DNA of 64,000 nt from Nocardia shimofusensis NBRC 100134 (GTDB taxonomy: Bacteria > Actinomycetota > Actinomycetes > Mycobacteriales > Mycobacteriaceae). Positions 54,933 to 64,000 of this stretch are shown piece by piece. Positions within the stretch are counted from its first letter, which is position 1. Every line of letters starts with the position of its first letter. Under the pieces are notes generated by a model, which was not told where the DNA came from, did no database searches, and saw only the letters and a list, made by a program, of their open reading frames with translations. The translations under genes were made by a program, and so were the position numbers. The DNA lies in the NCBI RefSeq assembly GCF_001613125.1, contig NZ_BDBT01000011.1, forward strand, positions 62,001-126,000. Direction: 5' to 3'.

Positions 54933-56270
54933 CCCAGGGTGCCGTCAAAGTCATGAAATGACCGCTTGACCTGGCGACCTCGGGGTGTGTCGCTGGCGCG
55001 GACACAGCATCGCCTCGGTGATGATCATGGTTCCTACACTGATCGCCGAAAGCTGTTGCTGTGCCCGCATTGTCATCATCGCTGGCTGCGGCCGCCGACG
55101 CCACCCCGGGGTCCGCTCACCGCGGATCCGGCCGCCGATGCCGCCACGTCCATCGTTGCTTTCGGTTCGCTGGAAGTCCTGGCCGCCGTGCCCGATCCAC
55201 GTCACAAACGCGGAGTCCGGCACCCGCTCGCCACGGTTCTGGCCGTCGCGGTCACAGCGACGATCGCCGGAGCCCGTTCCTACGCCGCGATCACGGACTG
55301 GGCCCACGGCGCCGGCACGGCAATGATGTCGCGCCTCGGCCATCACGACCCGGCACCGTCGGAGCCGACGATCCGACGGGTGTTGCAGCAGATCAGCGCC
55401 GATGGTCTCGACGAGCTCGTCGGCGCGTGGATGTGGTTATCGACCAGCATGATCGATGGCCGTCGCGTCATCGCTTTCGACGGCAAAACCCTGCGCGGAG
55501 CCCGCGACACCACCGGTGACCTGCCGCACCTACTCGCCGCGCTGTGTCAACGCACCGGTGTCGTTGTGGCCCAGATCGCGGTCGGTGCGAAAACCAACAA
55601 GATCTGCTGCCTGCGGAGACTGCTCACCGTTCTCGACCGGGCCGACGCCGTCGTCACCGCCGACGCCATGCACTGCCAGCGAGAAACCGCCGAATCGATC
55701 CGGGCAGGCGGCGGCCACTTCATCCTCACGATCAAAGGCAACCAAGCCCGGCTCCGGCAACGGGTGAAGCCTTGCCCTGGAAAGACATTCCCGCACTGGC
55801 CACCACGACCACGACCGCGCACGGCCGCCGCGACACCCGCACCATGAAGATCGCCGCCATCGGTGACGGCATCGGATTCCCCGGCGCCGAACAAGTCCTG
55901 CGGCTGCACCGCACCCGCACCCGCACCCACCGCAGCGGGAAACACACCCGGGAAACTGACTACGCGGTCACCAGCCTCACCGCACTGGATGCCACCGCCG
56001 AACAGATCGCCGGATGGTTGCAAGGCCACTGGCTGATCGAGAATCAACTGCACTGGGTCCGCGACGTTACCTATGACGAGGACCGCTGCCGGATCCGGAC
56101 CGGCTCGGGCCCACAGGTCATGGCGACCCTCCGCAACACCGCCATCAGCCTGCCGCGCCTCGCCGGCCACACGAACATCGTCGCAGCGACTCGCCACTAC
56201 GCTCGCGACATCAACCGGCCCGCCGAACTATTACCGACCTGCTAAAATCCGACTTTGACGGCACCCTGGG
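54933..56270 (+). mobile_element. ISAs1-family insertion sequence
   Basis: Perfect 20-bp terminal inverted repeats, CCCAGGGTGCCGTCAAAGTC at 54933-54952 and its complement at 56251-56270, bound a 1.34-kb element with an ISAs1-type transposase. GCAGG flanks both ends directly. It may be a target duplication, but the right flank also continues into a similar IS end, so the duplication is not certain. Confidence 0.85.
54966..56245 (+). pseudogene. ISAs1-family transposase, frameshifted
   Basis: The N-terminal part has SLEVLAAVPDPRHKRGVRHP, TIAGARSYAAITDWA, VIAFDGKTLRGARD (first Asp) and [15 protein letters not shown] (second Asp), to about 55765. The C-terminal part ([52 protein letters not shown] with the Glu) is in another frame. 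One indel in the sequence around 55760-55775 would join them. The true start is unclear because the first 45 residues are not conserved. The element is probably inactive unless the shift is bypassed. Confidence 0.8.
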
Positions 56271-56385
56271 GCAGGCCAGGGCGGCGTCAAAGTCTTGAAG
56301 TGACTGTGTGAGCAGCGGTCTCGTGTGTCGTTGAGGGCGGGCACGGCCGCTTTCAGTGATGATCTTGGTTACCACACACAGGACC
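56271..56385 (+). mobile_element. Degenerate left end of a second ISAs1-type element
   Basis: Immediately right of the ISAs1 copy the sequence again resembles that element's own left end, in the same orientation. It begins GCAGGCCAGGGCGGCGTCAA and continues AGTCTTGAAGTGAC, with later TGTGTCGTTG and CAGTGATGATCTTGGTTACC matching 54928-55035. No transposase follows. It is a relic of a related insertion. Confidence 0.65.
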
Positions 56386-56458
56386 ATCCGAAGCACACCT
56401 GCAACGTTTAGTTCTATGTCAATAGCTCCTTGTCGGCCCCCGGCGCTACAGTCGGCCC

Positions 56459-58515
56459 ATGACGCCTCGACCGGGTGGGTTCCCAGAGGAAGAAGCTTTC
56501 GGCACGGACCAGGTGTGGCTTCCCGAGCAAGCCACTGGCAGACACGGAACAATTCGGTCCTCTCTGCCGCCAGGGCCTGAACGAGAAGCCCTGCTGCAAG
56601 AGATCATGGCATCCCTCAGAGAAAAGGCCAGCGACACGACTTCGCTGGTAGCCGAGCTTCGAGATCTTCTGGCGGGTAAGGATCTAACACAGCTGATCAA
56701 TGCCGTAGCGGTGCCTGCAACTATGTCTCTCATCCCTGATGTGGGCTCTGGTGCACTCGATGACGGCCCCCATACGTGGAACTGGGCTGCCAAGATCGAA
56801 TACCTTGTGGGTATTGCGCTGTCCGTGGATAGTTCGGGGACCGAAAATTCTCCCCACGCTGTCGTCGAGCAGGTCGTAACACTAGTTGGCGCCATCTTCG
56901 AGGCGGAAGAGGCTCGAATCTTTATAAATTCGATAGATGAAGCCGATCACGGTGAAGCCGAACTCGGGTTCGCTCGTATGCAGCTGCAAATGGAGCACCT
57001 GTCCGATCGAATGCCCGGGTACGCGATCCACATGGAGAAGATCGACACCGAGGTTTTCAGTCGGCACCGTCAGTATTATATCGATGCCTGGGGATTCAAC
57101 CCGGCCGACGTAATGCGGATTACTAGACAGCATTCACAAGCAGTACGAGAGCGGTTTTCCACCGCGATAGCCACTCTTCGAGCAAGTATTGATGCGGGCG
57201 ATGATGCGGATTTCTCGGCCATCGTTGATGGCTTGAACGCGGCAAGCATTTGGACGGCCGAAGCGATTGCAGAGACGACTGATTCTGAAATCGGCGAGAT
57301 GCAGGCCGTGCTGGAATTCTTCTCCACAACCTACGGATGCCAGCCAGACTTCCGTTTGCCAGGTGATGACAATATCGTACGGAAGCGACCGTGCATCACC
57401 CTCGGCAACGGACAGTATCTGGTCCCAGATCCGTGGGCATTACCTACAGCACTCCATGACCGTTTGGCGACGGAGACCAAGACGGCAACCTATGATCCCG
57501 CCAAATACCATAAACATCGACAAGATGCGCATGAGCGGCTGGTGGAAGCTACGCTTACGCGCATTTTTGGTAGGGGAATGTCCATGCAGGTCAGCACTAC
57601 ACTTCAAAGACTCGCGGCGAAGGTGAGATAGATGTACTCGTCTCAGCCGAATGGCCGCTAGTCGTAGAAGCCAAAGCTCACAGTCTGACTGAGGCTGGTC
57701 GGCGAGGCAGGCGCGACAGGGTTATCTCGCGGGTGGATGACATGCTCGGGAAGGCCCTTGATCAAACCGACCGAGCGGCCACCTATATCCTTGATGAGGA
57801 TGGTCGAGCATTTTCTTTGAAACAGCGTGGCAAAATGCGTGAGATTTTGCCAGCGGACGTTTCTGGCGTGACGTCAATCGTCGTGACGTTCGAGCGCATG
57901 GATCCAATCGCGACGTATGGTGCAGCTATTGCGGGTTCAGTCAAGCGTCCAACATGGGTTCTGGGGATAAGCGATCTTCTTATGGTCGCCGATCTCTTGC
58001 CGAATCCGGCAGCTTTTCATCATTATGCACGGCTACGAGCCGCGATGTCTGACGATGGCGTGATCGCGGCCTGTGAGTCGGATGTGCTTGGCAGCTACTT
58101 CTATGACCGCGTGCAACCCGTGCTCGCCCAGGAGAGTGACGGACAAGTCGTGCGTATAGTCGGTTATTCCAGCGGGCGAATAAATCGATACTATTCGAAT
58201 CGCGAAATGGAAATAGCAGCCGCCGAAGCTCCGACAACTGGCGTGCCTTCCAATGTCGCCGTCGCATTGCGCGCAACCAGTGATAGCGCCGGTTGGGCTC
58301 AATGCGCAGAGGTGGTTATGTTGCTGGAACCAGCTACCTGGACCAAGTGGAAACGCTTCGCGCGCCGACACAAAGGCAAAGGAGAATTCAAAGCCAATGA
58401 AAGACTTACCATTATAGCCTGTGACGGCCAACCATTTATTGAGTCGGTCGATGGTGTCTCCCGGTTGGGAGTGAATCGGGCGGGTGAGTCGAGCGTAAAG
58501 GCGCAGCACGGGTGA
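56459..58515 (+). pseudogene. Large PD-(D/E)XK nuclease-like protein, single-base frameshift
   Basis: Two abutting frames make one gene. Frame 1 (56459 to about 57575) encodes about 370 residues of unrecognised helical sequence. Frame 2 continues GQHYTSKTRGEGEIDVLVSA, EWPLVVEAKAHSLTEAGRRG and on to 58515. The GEGEIDV...VVEAKA arrangement is a nuclease-type D...E-x-K site. The frames join if one G is added to the GGGG run near 57571-57576, giving a product near 685 residues. The GC content is visibly lower than that of the neighbours. The family is unknown to me; in a restriction-rich island it may be a defence nuclease. The start codon has no clear ribosome site. Confidence 0.6.
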
Positions 58516-58579
58516 ACGGAACAGCTGCATGAGTAGGTGACGTCTTGACCTGATGCTCCTATTCGTGTCAACCGGCGGT

Positions 58580-59659
58580 GAGCCAGCGGCGATAGCGTGC
58601 TGCAAGGAGGGAGTCGGGCCGTTTGCCTCACCCGAGTTCGCTGAGCCTGGCGGGCTCGGCGCCGATACTCATAGCAGCATGGACGAGGGACGCCCCACGT
58701 TGATGTCGCAGCGCCCTGAGATCGGTTGCGCCGGGGACCGGTTGCGGGTGCGCGATGAGGTGGAACGCTTCTCTCGCGATCGCTCTCTTCAGACACCGCA
58801 GGATGTCCTTCTTCGATTTGCCAGTCGCGCGTAGCCGTTCGGCGTAGTCGCGGGTGCGGGGGGTCGTTGGACAGGCGGACGAGCGCGATCTGGTGCAGCG
58901 TCCAGTTCGCTTGGCGGTCGCCACCGCGGTTGAGCCGATAGCGGCGGGTTCTCCCCCCGATGATGCTGGGATCGGCGAGGTTCCGCAGAGAGCAGCGAAC
59001 GACGCTTTAGAACGGAGCCGCTGCGGGTTCGCCCAGCGGTCACCAGCATTGTATGTCGTCGTCGAGTTCGGCGATTTCCATGCCGAGGTAGTGGTGACGA
59101 CGGGCGAGCCGGCGAAGTGTTCGAGCGGTGGCGGCCGCGACGGAATCGGTCGCGGCTCTTGGGCGGGTTGCTGCCAGTGATGCGAGCAGTTCCCTATCCG
59201 GCAGGTGTGCCCAGCGCTGCTTGCGCGGCTCCGGGGCGGTGATCAGCAACGACTTGATCTGACGGATTGCAGCGACTCGCGCCTTGATCGCCCTGCGGCG
59301 GACCGTGAGCAGCACTCGGATCTGCTCGACCATTCCGTCGCCGGATTTGGCGATGGGCAAGCCGTCGGGATCGGCCAGGACCTGCTCGGCGGCCGCGTAG
59401 GCGTCGAGTGGGTCGGACTTTCCCTGGCGGCGCTGTCTCCGCCGTGGCCGGATGACCTCGCGGAATTCGATCGCTTGGCGTCGTCAGGAACCGGGCGCGC
59501 CCGGCGCCGTAGGAGCTGGTGCCCTCGACGCCGATCATCTGCACGACCCCCGAAGGTGGCGACGAAGTCGACGAGCGCTCGACACCCGGCCGGACTCGCG
59601 GGAATCTCGATGTCTCCCAGTCTGGTTCCGGTCAGTGAACACACCCGGGACCGCTGCAC
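58580..59659 (-). pseudogene. IS110-family transposase remnant
   Basis: The minus strand reads through several frames of an IS110-family transposase. LGDIEIPASPAGCRALVDFV and MIGVEGTSSYGAGRARFLTT (DEDD domain) come first. Then come IRVLLTVRRRAIKARVAAIR with LLASLAATRPRAAT, and the C-terminal Ser region with the pattern PASSGGRTRRYRLNRGGDRQ, followed by RDYAERLRATGKSKKDILRC. The first catalytic Asp region is missing and at least three frameshifts are present, so it is dead. Confidence 0.8.
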
Positions 59660-59980
59660 GAGTTGATGACCTTGTGGCCTCCGTTGTCTCCCTTACGATG
59701 CACTGCCAAGGTCAGAGGCCGTCGTCCCAGGAGCGCCGAGGAAGCCGGAACTCCGCGGTCGGCAGCCTGGCGCTCCCGCCCATCGCTACCGGCCTGGCGT
59801 GTACGCCGCGGTGCGCGGGGGGGCGGCCCAGCAACGCGCATCCATCGACCGCATTCCGCAGGCGATGGCGACTGCGTCCACCCGAGTAGGCGGACGCAGC
59901 CTGGCCTCACCACCTGAGCAATTATTACGCGGTCAGAGTAGCCCGATGGGAGTCAGGATTTCGATCTGAGTAACAACAAT
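59660..59980. other. Gap between IS110 remnant and the restriction locus
   Basis: I see no gene, repeat or strong hairpin in this stretch. It likely contains IS-derived debris. Confidence 0.4.
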
Positions 59981-60532
59981 TCAGGCCGGTCTACCGAGAG
60001 AGGACAACCATACTCGCGGTGGGGTTAGCTTGCCTATTTCTATATTGTATATCTCATGCCCTTCGCGCACAGTGTAGTTCTCGTGCACTCTATCTCCCGC
60101 TGGATGATATTTCGCATGTAGCAGAAATTCATCTTTGGCGATTCCACCGAGGAGAAAGAGTCGTTGCAGCGGGAATTCATAGGAGGCGAAGAAGTAGTGT
60201 TCCACAGGCTCTTCGGCGTGCTTGGCGGTGATCTGAGCCGTATATCCCATCCGAGGAGGACCCTTCCGCTTCACAGTCTTCATACCAATCGGGGTATTGC
60301 CGATCAAGAAGTCTGCATTTCCAGCGACTCCTTCTTGTATCCACTCGATCGGGAGGGTCGTATTCCTTATAGCCCAGCCATAGAAGCACAGTTCCCCAAC
60401 TTCTCCAACCCACCTGAGGTCACTGGCTCTCTCGCTGTATATGTTCCCGTAAAGCCTATCCCGTTCCGCTCGGATACTCTTAGCCCTGGAAATAAACTCT
60501 TCACTAACATCGCCGACCACAAATCGATCCAC
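59981..60532 (-). CDS. Uncharacterised protein linked to the restriction-modification pair
   Basis: The 183-residue protein is unrecognised. It has WVGEVGELCFYGWAIRN at residues 41-57, NADFLIGNTPIGMKTVKRKG near 73-92, and a basic middle region. The GE...ADF...K arrangement recalls a PD-(D/E)XK nuclease fold, though the usual Glu before the Lys is not in place. The start is GTG 60532. It lies 96 bp downstream of the restriction enzyme gene on the same strand and may be its third gene: a second nuclease, a nicking or repair protein, or an unrelated cargo gene. Confidence 0.55.
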   Translation of the reverse strand: MDRFVVGDVSEEFISRAKSIRAERDRLYGNIYSERASDLRWVGEVGELCFYGWAIRNTTLPIEWIQEGVAGNADFLIGNTPIGMKTVKRKGPPRMGYTAQITAKHAEEPVEHYFFASYEFPLQRLFLLGGIAKDEFLLHAKYHPAGDRVHENYTVREGHEIYNIEIGKLTPPRVWLSSLGRPA

Positions 60533-60628
60533 CTGCCGACTCCGACTCCAATTCAGCTACCGAGTTGCGGGCCGCCCTTATGAATACCCATCTCGACTCA
60601 TACGCACATTGAGACGTGCGATCGAAAC

Positions 60629-61576
60629 TTACGCGTACGGCCCCAGGAAGCGCTCACCGTTGAAATGGATCAGGTGGGTCGGATCCTCTGCACACCAAAC
60701 TTCCGTTTCCCATGCGATCTGAGTCAGATACTTCCTCATCTCTTTGCGGTCAGGGAAGCAGGAAACAAAGACCAAGCCGGGGGTTGCGGAGCAGAACAGG
60801 GCAGCTAGCTCAGCGTGCCGCTTGGAGTCGACTGGCCCGTGCGAATTAGCGGCCTCCATCAAAACAAGCCATTGCTTGTCCGCTAGATAGACGACCAGAT
60901 CCGGCATTTTGCCGTGCGCATCGAAAGTTACGCCGAGTTCAGCGAACCGATCCTTCTCGAAGACGACGAATTTGTCACCAGAGTCCCCGACGTACAGCAG
61001 TTCCGCCCCGGGGGTAAAGAGCGAACAGAATTCTTCCGTCATCAGCTTGATGAGCGGATTCTGGCCACCCGGCGTCAAAAAGAATTCCCTACCATCCGTG
61101 CTAACAACCGGGATCCGGTTCATCTCTCGGGCCGCTGCGTATTGCTTCTTCAGCCCAGGGACTTGCTGACGGTAGGCGTCGAGACAAGAATCAAACTCCG
61201 GGGTTCCGAAGGCCCAGATCACCTTGAGCGCTTCGGTGGTTACCTGATAATTCCATTTTGGCGAGTTGATCGGCCTGTCAGGCCGGTCTGCGTTCTCCAC
61301 CACAAGCAGCGCCTGTACAAACTGGTGAAGCGTTTGTCGACGGACCGTTTCCCTGGTGTTTGCCGCATAGTCACGGTCGTACTCATCGCGCATCCAGTCC
61401 ATGATTGCTCGGGTACCGAGCATCGGGTTACTGGCCGCGTGCCACGGATCGGAGGCCCGAAGACGGAGTAATGCCAGCAAAGTCAGTGCTGACCGCTCAT
61501 TAGAACGCTCGTCATCCATACCAAGGGCATCGAGGAGCATCCTTGCTTCACTGACCCTGTCAGAGATGCTGTTCAC
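60629..61576 (-). CDS. BsuBI/PstI-family type II restriction endonuclease
   Basis: The 315-residue protein matches the BsuBI/PstI family (recognition CTGCAG in the type members). LLYVGDSGDKFVVFEKDRFA near residue 195 and HGKMPDLVVYLADKQWLVLM with EAANSHGPVDSKRHAELAAL contain the D...E catalytic region. The conserved C-terminus reads WETEVWCAEDPTHLIHFNGE. The start GTG at 61576 overlaps the methyltransferase stop (GTGTGA), so both are translationally coupled, with the methylase made first. The actual target site needs testing. Confidence 0.92.
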   Translation of the reverse strand: MNSISDRVSEARMLLDALGMDDERSNERSALTLLALLRLRASDPWHAASNPMLGTRAIMDWMRDEYDRDYAANTRETVRRQTLHQFVQALLVVENADRPDRPINSPKWNYQVTTEALKVIWAFGTPEFDSCLDAYRQQVPGLKKQYAAAREMNRIPVVSTDGREFFLTPGGQNPLIKLMTEEFCSLFTPGAELLYVGDSGDKFVVFEKDRFAELGVTFDAHGKMPDLVVYLADKQWLVLMEAANSHGPVDSKRHAELAALFCSATPGLVFVSCFPDRKEMRKYLTQIAWETEVWCAEDPTHLIHFNGERFLGPYA

Positions 61577-63072
61577 ACAGCACTGTGTACCACATCGAGG
61601 GCCTTCTGGACGAGCGCATCGATTTCACCTTGCTCTGGGAGCCGTTGCGGGGCAAGGGAACCCAGCCATGACAGCACCTCGCAGTCCGGAAACCTAAGAG
61701 TTCGCAGGTCAGTTGCGTTCACCTGCGTGTGTCCAGAGAAGGTTCGAAAGAACTTGTCGACGAGCGAGGAGTTGAGCCACATGGAAAGGCCGAATGCCGT
61801 GTCTCGGTCCACGCCCGCGCCGTCACGGTGGAAGACGTTGACGTGGTTCTCAAACGCAACCGGGCCAGGGTTCTGTTCCGGCGACCACACCGCAGCCACG
61901 ATGCGGCGGCGCTCTTCCTTGGAGGAGAACCGCTTGACGATGCAGTACCAACCCTCCGGGACCAATAATCTTTCATCCTTGTCGGTCATCGGCGAGAACC
62001 ACTGAGGCTTCCGGATCTCACGCGGCCAGCTGACCATTCCGTCACGGATGTTGCCTGGGTAGATCAGAGGAGTCGCTGACTCGCACGGTTCGGTGCGCAA
62101 ACATTCCTTTGAGCGAAAATCGACAACACGACCAGTCGACACAGTCATCCCGAGGGTGCTCAAACTATCAGGAAATGACAACATCTGCTCAGCGACTTCG
62201 GTGTCTTCGTCGTTGGCGGCAATGCGAATAAAGCGATGGGGGTCGCTGGGATGCACGACTTCCGAGTATGAAACATCGCGGTGCGCAGCGTCGTCTTCAT
62301 GTCCGTTGCTGGTAGACAGCGTCACGCGGCCACGAGAGCCACCCTTTGTGCCGGAGAAGATAACATTCTCCTGCAGAACACCTGTATCTGCGAAAACAGT
62401 CGATCGAGACTCGAAGACATGAACTCTATTAAGCGCGAGCTCATCAAGGAGAAACCTGCGAAAATCGCCGAAATACGGGCCGTTACAGAACGATCGCGGA
62501 GTAATCGCGACAAGCTGGCCCCTTGGGTTGAGTGCGGCAGTTGCGAGCGCTAGGAACGCTGCGTACAAATTGGGTGCGTCCACACCCACACTCCGCACGG
62601 CAGCACGAGCCGATGATGATGCGGCCAGCTTCGCGTACGGCGGGTTTTGTATCACTAAGTCAAATCCGGTGAGCCTTTGGTCAGCATCCAGTCCGGTGGA
62701 TTCTGCGATGTAGTCACCGACAATGAAGTCGGCGCTGACTCGGCCACGGCCAGCGTCCCTGCAAATATCAAGCGTGTTCGCCAGGTAGGGTGCCACTGTG
62801 GAGTCACGCTCAACTGCAACAATATGGACCGATAAACCCGGACATTCTTGAAGTATCCGTGCCACAAGCGCAGCGGTCAGCATTCCCGAGCCAGCACCGG
62901 GATCAAGGACACGGATGTGTCCACTGCCCGGCAGTGCGGGCATCTTTGCGATCAACGATGCTGCCCGAGACGGGGTGAAGAACTGACCGAGCGCCTCCTG
63001 ACTCTTCGGGTCCAGCCCGGAGAGCGCGGCTACTCGGTTCCGTTCAGCGATGGCCAGGATGTCGCGGGACAT
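61573..63072 (-). CDS. N6-adenine DNA methyltransferase of the PstI-like system
   Basis: The 499-residue class I N6-adenine methyltransferase has the SAM-binding motif IRVLDPGAGSGMLTAALVAR at about residues 48-67, preceded by EALGQFFTPSRAASLIAKM. The catalytic motif is FDLVIQNPPYAKL (NPPY) near 135. A long C-terminal target-recognition region (KPQWFSPMTDKDERLLVPEG) follows. It protects the host from the coupled BsuBI/PstI-type endonuclease. ATG 63072 was chosen just before SRDILAIAERNRVAALSG; the frame extends upstream without similarity. Confidence 0.92.
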   Translation of the reverse strand: MSRDILAIAERNRVAALSGLDPKSQEALGQFFTPSRAASLIAKMPALPGSGHIRVLDPGAGSGMLTAALVARILQECPGLSVHIVAVERDSTVAPYLANTLDICRDAGRGRVSADFIVGDYIAESTGLDADQRLTGFDLVIQNPPYAKLAASSSARAAVRSVGVDAPNLYAAFLALATAALNPRGQLVAITPRSFCNGPYFGDFRRFLLDELALNRVHVFESRSTVFADTGVLQENVIFSGTKGGSRGRVTLSTSNGHEDDAAHRDVSYSEVVHPSDPHRFIRIAANDEDTEVAEQMLSFPDSLSTLGMTVSTGRVVDFRSKECLRTEPCESATPLIYPGNIRDGMVSWPREIRKPQWFSPMTDKDERLLVPEGWYCIVKRFSSKEERRRIVAAVWSPEQNPGPVAFENHVNVFHRDGAGVDRDTAFGLSMWLNSSLVDKFFRTFSGHTQVNATDLRTLRFPDCEVLSWLGSLAPQRLPEQGEIDALVQKALDVVHSAV

Positions 63073-63301
63073 CCGCTCATCATGCCCGACCCTAGACGAT
63101 GGGTCCAAGCCCAGGGCATCGGGCACACCCCCAAAGACAATTGCATCAGTCCGAGGGCCGGGACCGATCCGAGGTCGGTTAACTCCTGATCTCAGACTGT
63201 CAGGTCCGCTCTGCGAGAAGATGCACCACCGCGCCCAGCCGCCACGGCCCCGTCCCGGGTGCGGGGAACGACGGGGCTGCTGCACGATGAGGTGACAGTG
63301 G

Positions 63302-64000
63302 TTACGCAGCCTGTCGGGCTGCTGTGGTCATGATCGTTTCGAACTCCACCGGGGTCAACCGGCCGAGTCGGGTTTGACGTCGGCGGCGGTGGTAGGTGCG
63401 TTCGATCCAGGTCACGATCGCGATCCGGAGTTGTTCGCGGGTGTTCCAGCTGCAGCGGTCCAGGACGTTGCGTTGCAGCAGGCTGAAGAAGCTTTCCATC
63501 GCCGCGTTGTCCCCGGCCGCACCGACCCGGCCCATCGATCCGACCAGGTCGTGCCGGTTCAACGCGTGGACGAAGCGCCGGGAACGAAATTGCGACCCGC
63601 GGTCGGTGTGGACGATGCAGCCGGCGACCTCACCACGACGGGCGACAGCATTGTTCAACGCCGTCACCGCCAGCCTGGACTTCATGCGCGAGTCGATCGA
63701 GTAGCCCACGATCCGCCCGGAAAACACGTCCTTGACCGCGCAAATATAGAGCTTGCCTTCGCTCGTCCGATGCTCGCTGATGTCGCTGAGCCACAACGCA
63801 TTCGGCCGGTCTGCGGTGAAGTTGCGGTTGACGAGGTCATCGTGGACCGGCGGTCCCGGTCTTGTGGTTTTGCTGCGGCGGGGTTTGCCGAACACGCTCC
63901 ACCACCGGTTGGCCGAGCAGATCCGCCAGGCGGTCCGCCCGGTCATCGATTCCCCCGCCTCGGCGGCTTCATCGGCCAGGAATCGGTATCCGAACTCGGG
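63302..64000 (-). CDS. IS3-family transposase OrfB (5' end outside window)
   Basis: The visible 232 residues are the integrase core of an IS3-family transposase. The three acids are Asp in LWLSDISEHRTSEGKLYICA, Asp in VHTDRGSQFRSRRF, and Glu in GDNAAMESFFSLLQRNVLD. It ends QTRLGRLTPVEFET... at the stop 63302. An OrfA and the terminal repeats would lie beyond the right edge. The frame is open to 64000, so this copy may be intact. Confidence 0.85.
   Translation of the reverse strand, partial: PEFGYRFLADEAAEAGESMTGRTAWRICSANRWWSVFGKPRRSKTTRPGPPVHDDLVNRNFTADRPNALWLSDISEHRTSEGKLYICAVKDVFSGRIVGYSIDSRMKSRLAVTALNNAVARRGEVAGCIVHTDRGSQFRSRRFVHALNRHDLVGSMGRVGAAGDNAAMESFFSLLQRNVLDRCSWNTREQLRIAIVTWIERTYHRRRRQTRLGRLTPVEFETIMTTAARQAA

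Noticed and set aside
54928..56277. A 7-bp target duplication GCAGGCC flanking the ISAs1 copy
   Set aside because: The repeats are offset by two bases at the right end, and the right copy is part of a longer similarity to the IS left end, so shared ancestry explains it as well as duplication.
1..64000. CRISPR arrays or rRNA genes
   Set aside because: No regularly spaced repeats with unique spacers and no rRNA-like sequence were seen; the repeats found are short tandem coding or promoter repeats and IS ends.

Overview
The window is high-GC actinobacterial DNA, most likely from Nocardia or a close mycolic-acid-containing relative. The block secF-secD-yajC, ruvB-ruvA-ruvC, yebC-pdxT-tesB-pdxS, and Nudix-pimA-acyltransferase-pgsA-HIT-thrS has the gene content and order known for the M. 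tuberculosis Rv2586c-Rv2614c region. In this genome it is interrupted by extra genes. GTG and occasional TTG starts and 4-base stop/start overlaps are common, and almost everything from 1 to 30,750 lies on the minus strand.

Region 1 (1-7,700) holds Sec translocon accessory genes, a GtrA-type membrane protein, the RuvABC Holliday-junction genes, two decayed fragments and a macro-domain gene. Region 2 (7,767-15,148) is a complete-looking Nit1C-type nitrogen-starvation/nitrilase cluster: glycosyltransferase, two nitrilase-fold proteins (one lacking the catalytic cysteine), a flavoprotein, a GNAT-AIR synthase fusion, a radical SAM protein and an Sll0783-like protein. A GlnR-like direct repeat lies upstream. 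Region 3 (15,591-25,889) covers PLP synthesis, phosphatidylinositol mannoside synthesis and thrS. Region 4 (26,217-30,750) carries an FhuF-like protein, a PGPGW membrane protein, a SulP transporter-carbonic anhydrase fusion with an exact CRP-type palindrome upstream, and a GerW-like protein.

Region 5 (31,205-48,141) looks like a hypoxia/dormancy metabolism island. It has adhE, an operon of acyl-CoA synthetase (broken by one in-frame TGA), 2-oxoacid dehydrogenase E1alpha, E1beta and E2, and an acyl carrier protein. It also has homologues of several M. tuberculosis DosR-regulon proteins: an Rv0079-like hibernation factor, an Rv2004c-like kinase, an Rv2030c-like phosphoribosyltransferase/esterase, a wax ester synthase/DGAT and a tandem universal stress protein. 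Degenerate GAC-N4-GTC boxes precede three transcription units. Region 6 (48,397-50,798) is a secreted lipase, an alpha/beta hydrolase and a TetR regulator behind a perfect 26-bp palindrome.

Region 7 (50,892-64,000, running off the window) is an integrated genomic island. It starts at a tRNA 3'-end fragment that still has the old tRNA terminator beside it, followed by a tyrosine integrase. It then carries an Mrr-like nuclease, a frameshifted large nuclease-like protein, a PstI/BsuBI-type restriction-modification pair with a third linked gene, and a graveyard of IS5, IS630, ISAs1, IS110 and IS3 family elements. The coordinates and motifs were read by eye. Family assignments rest on recognised motifs and remembered homologues, not on database searches.
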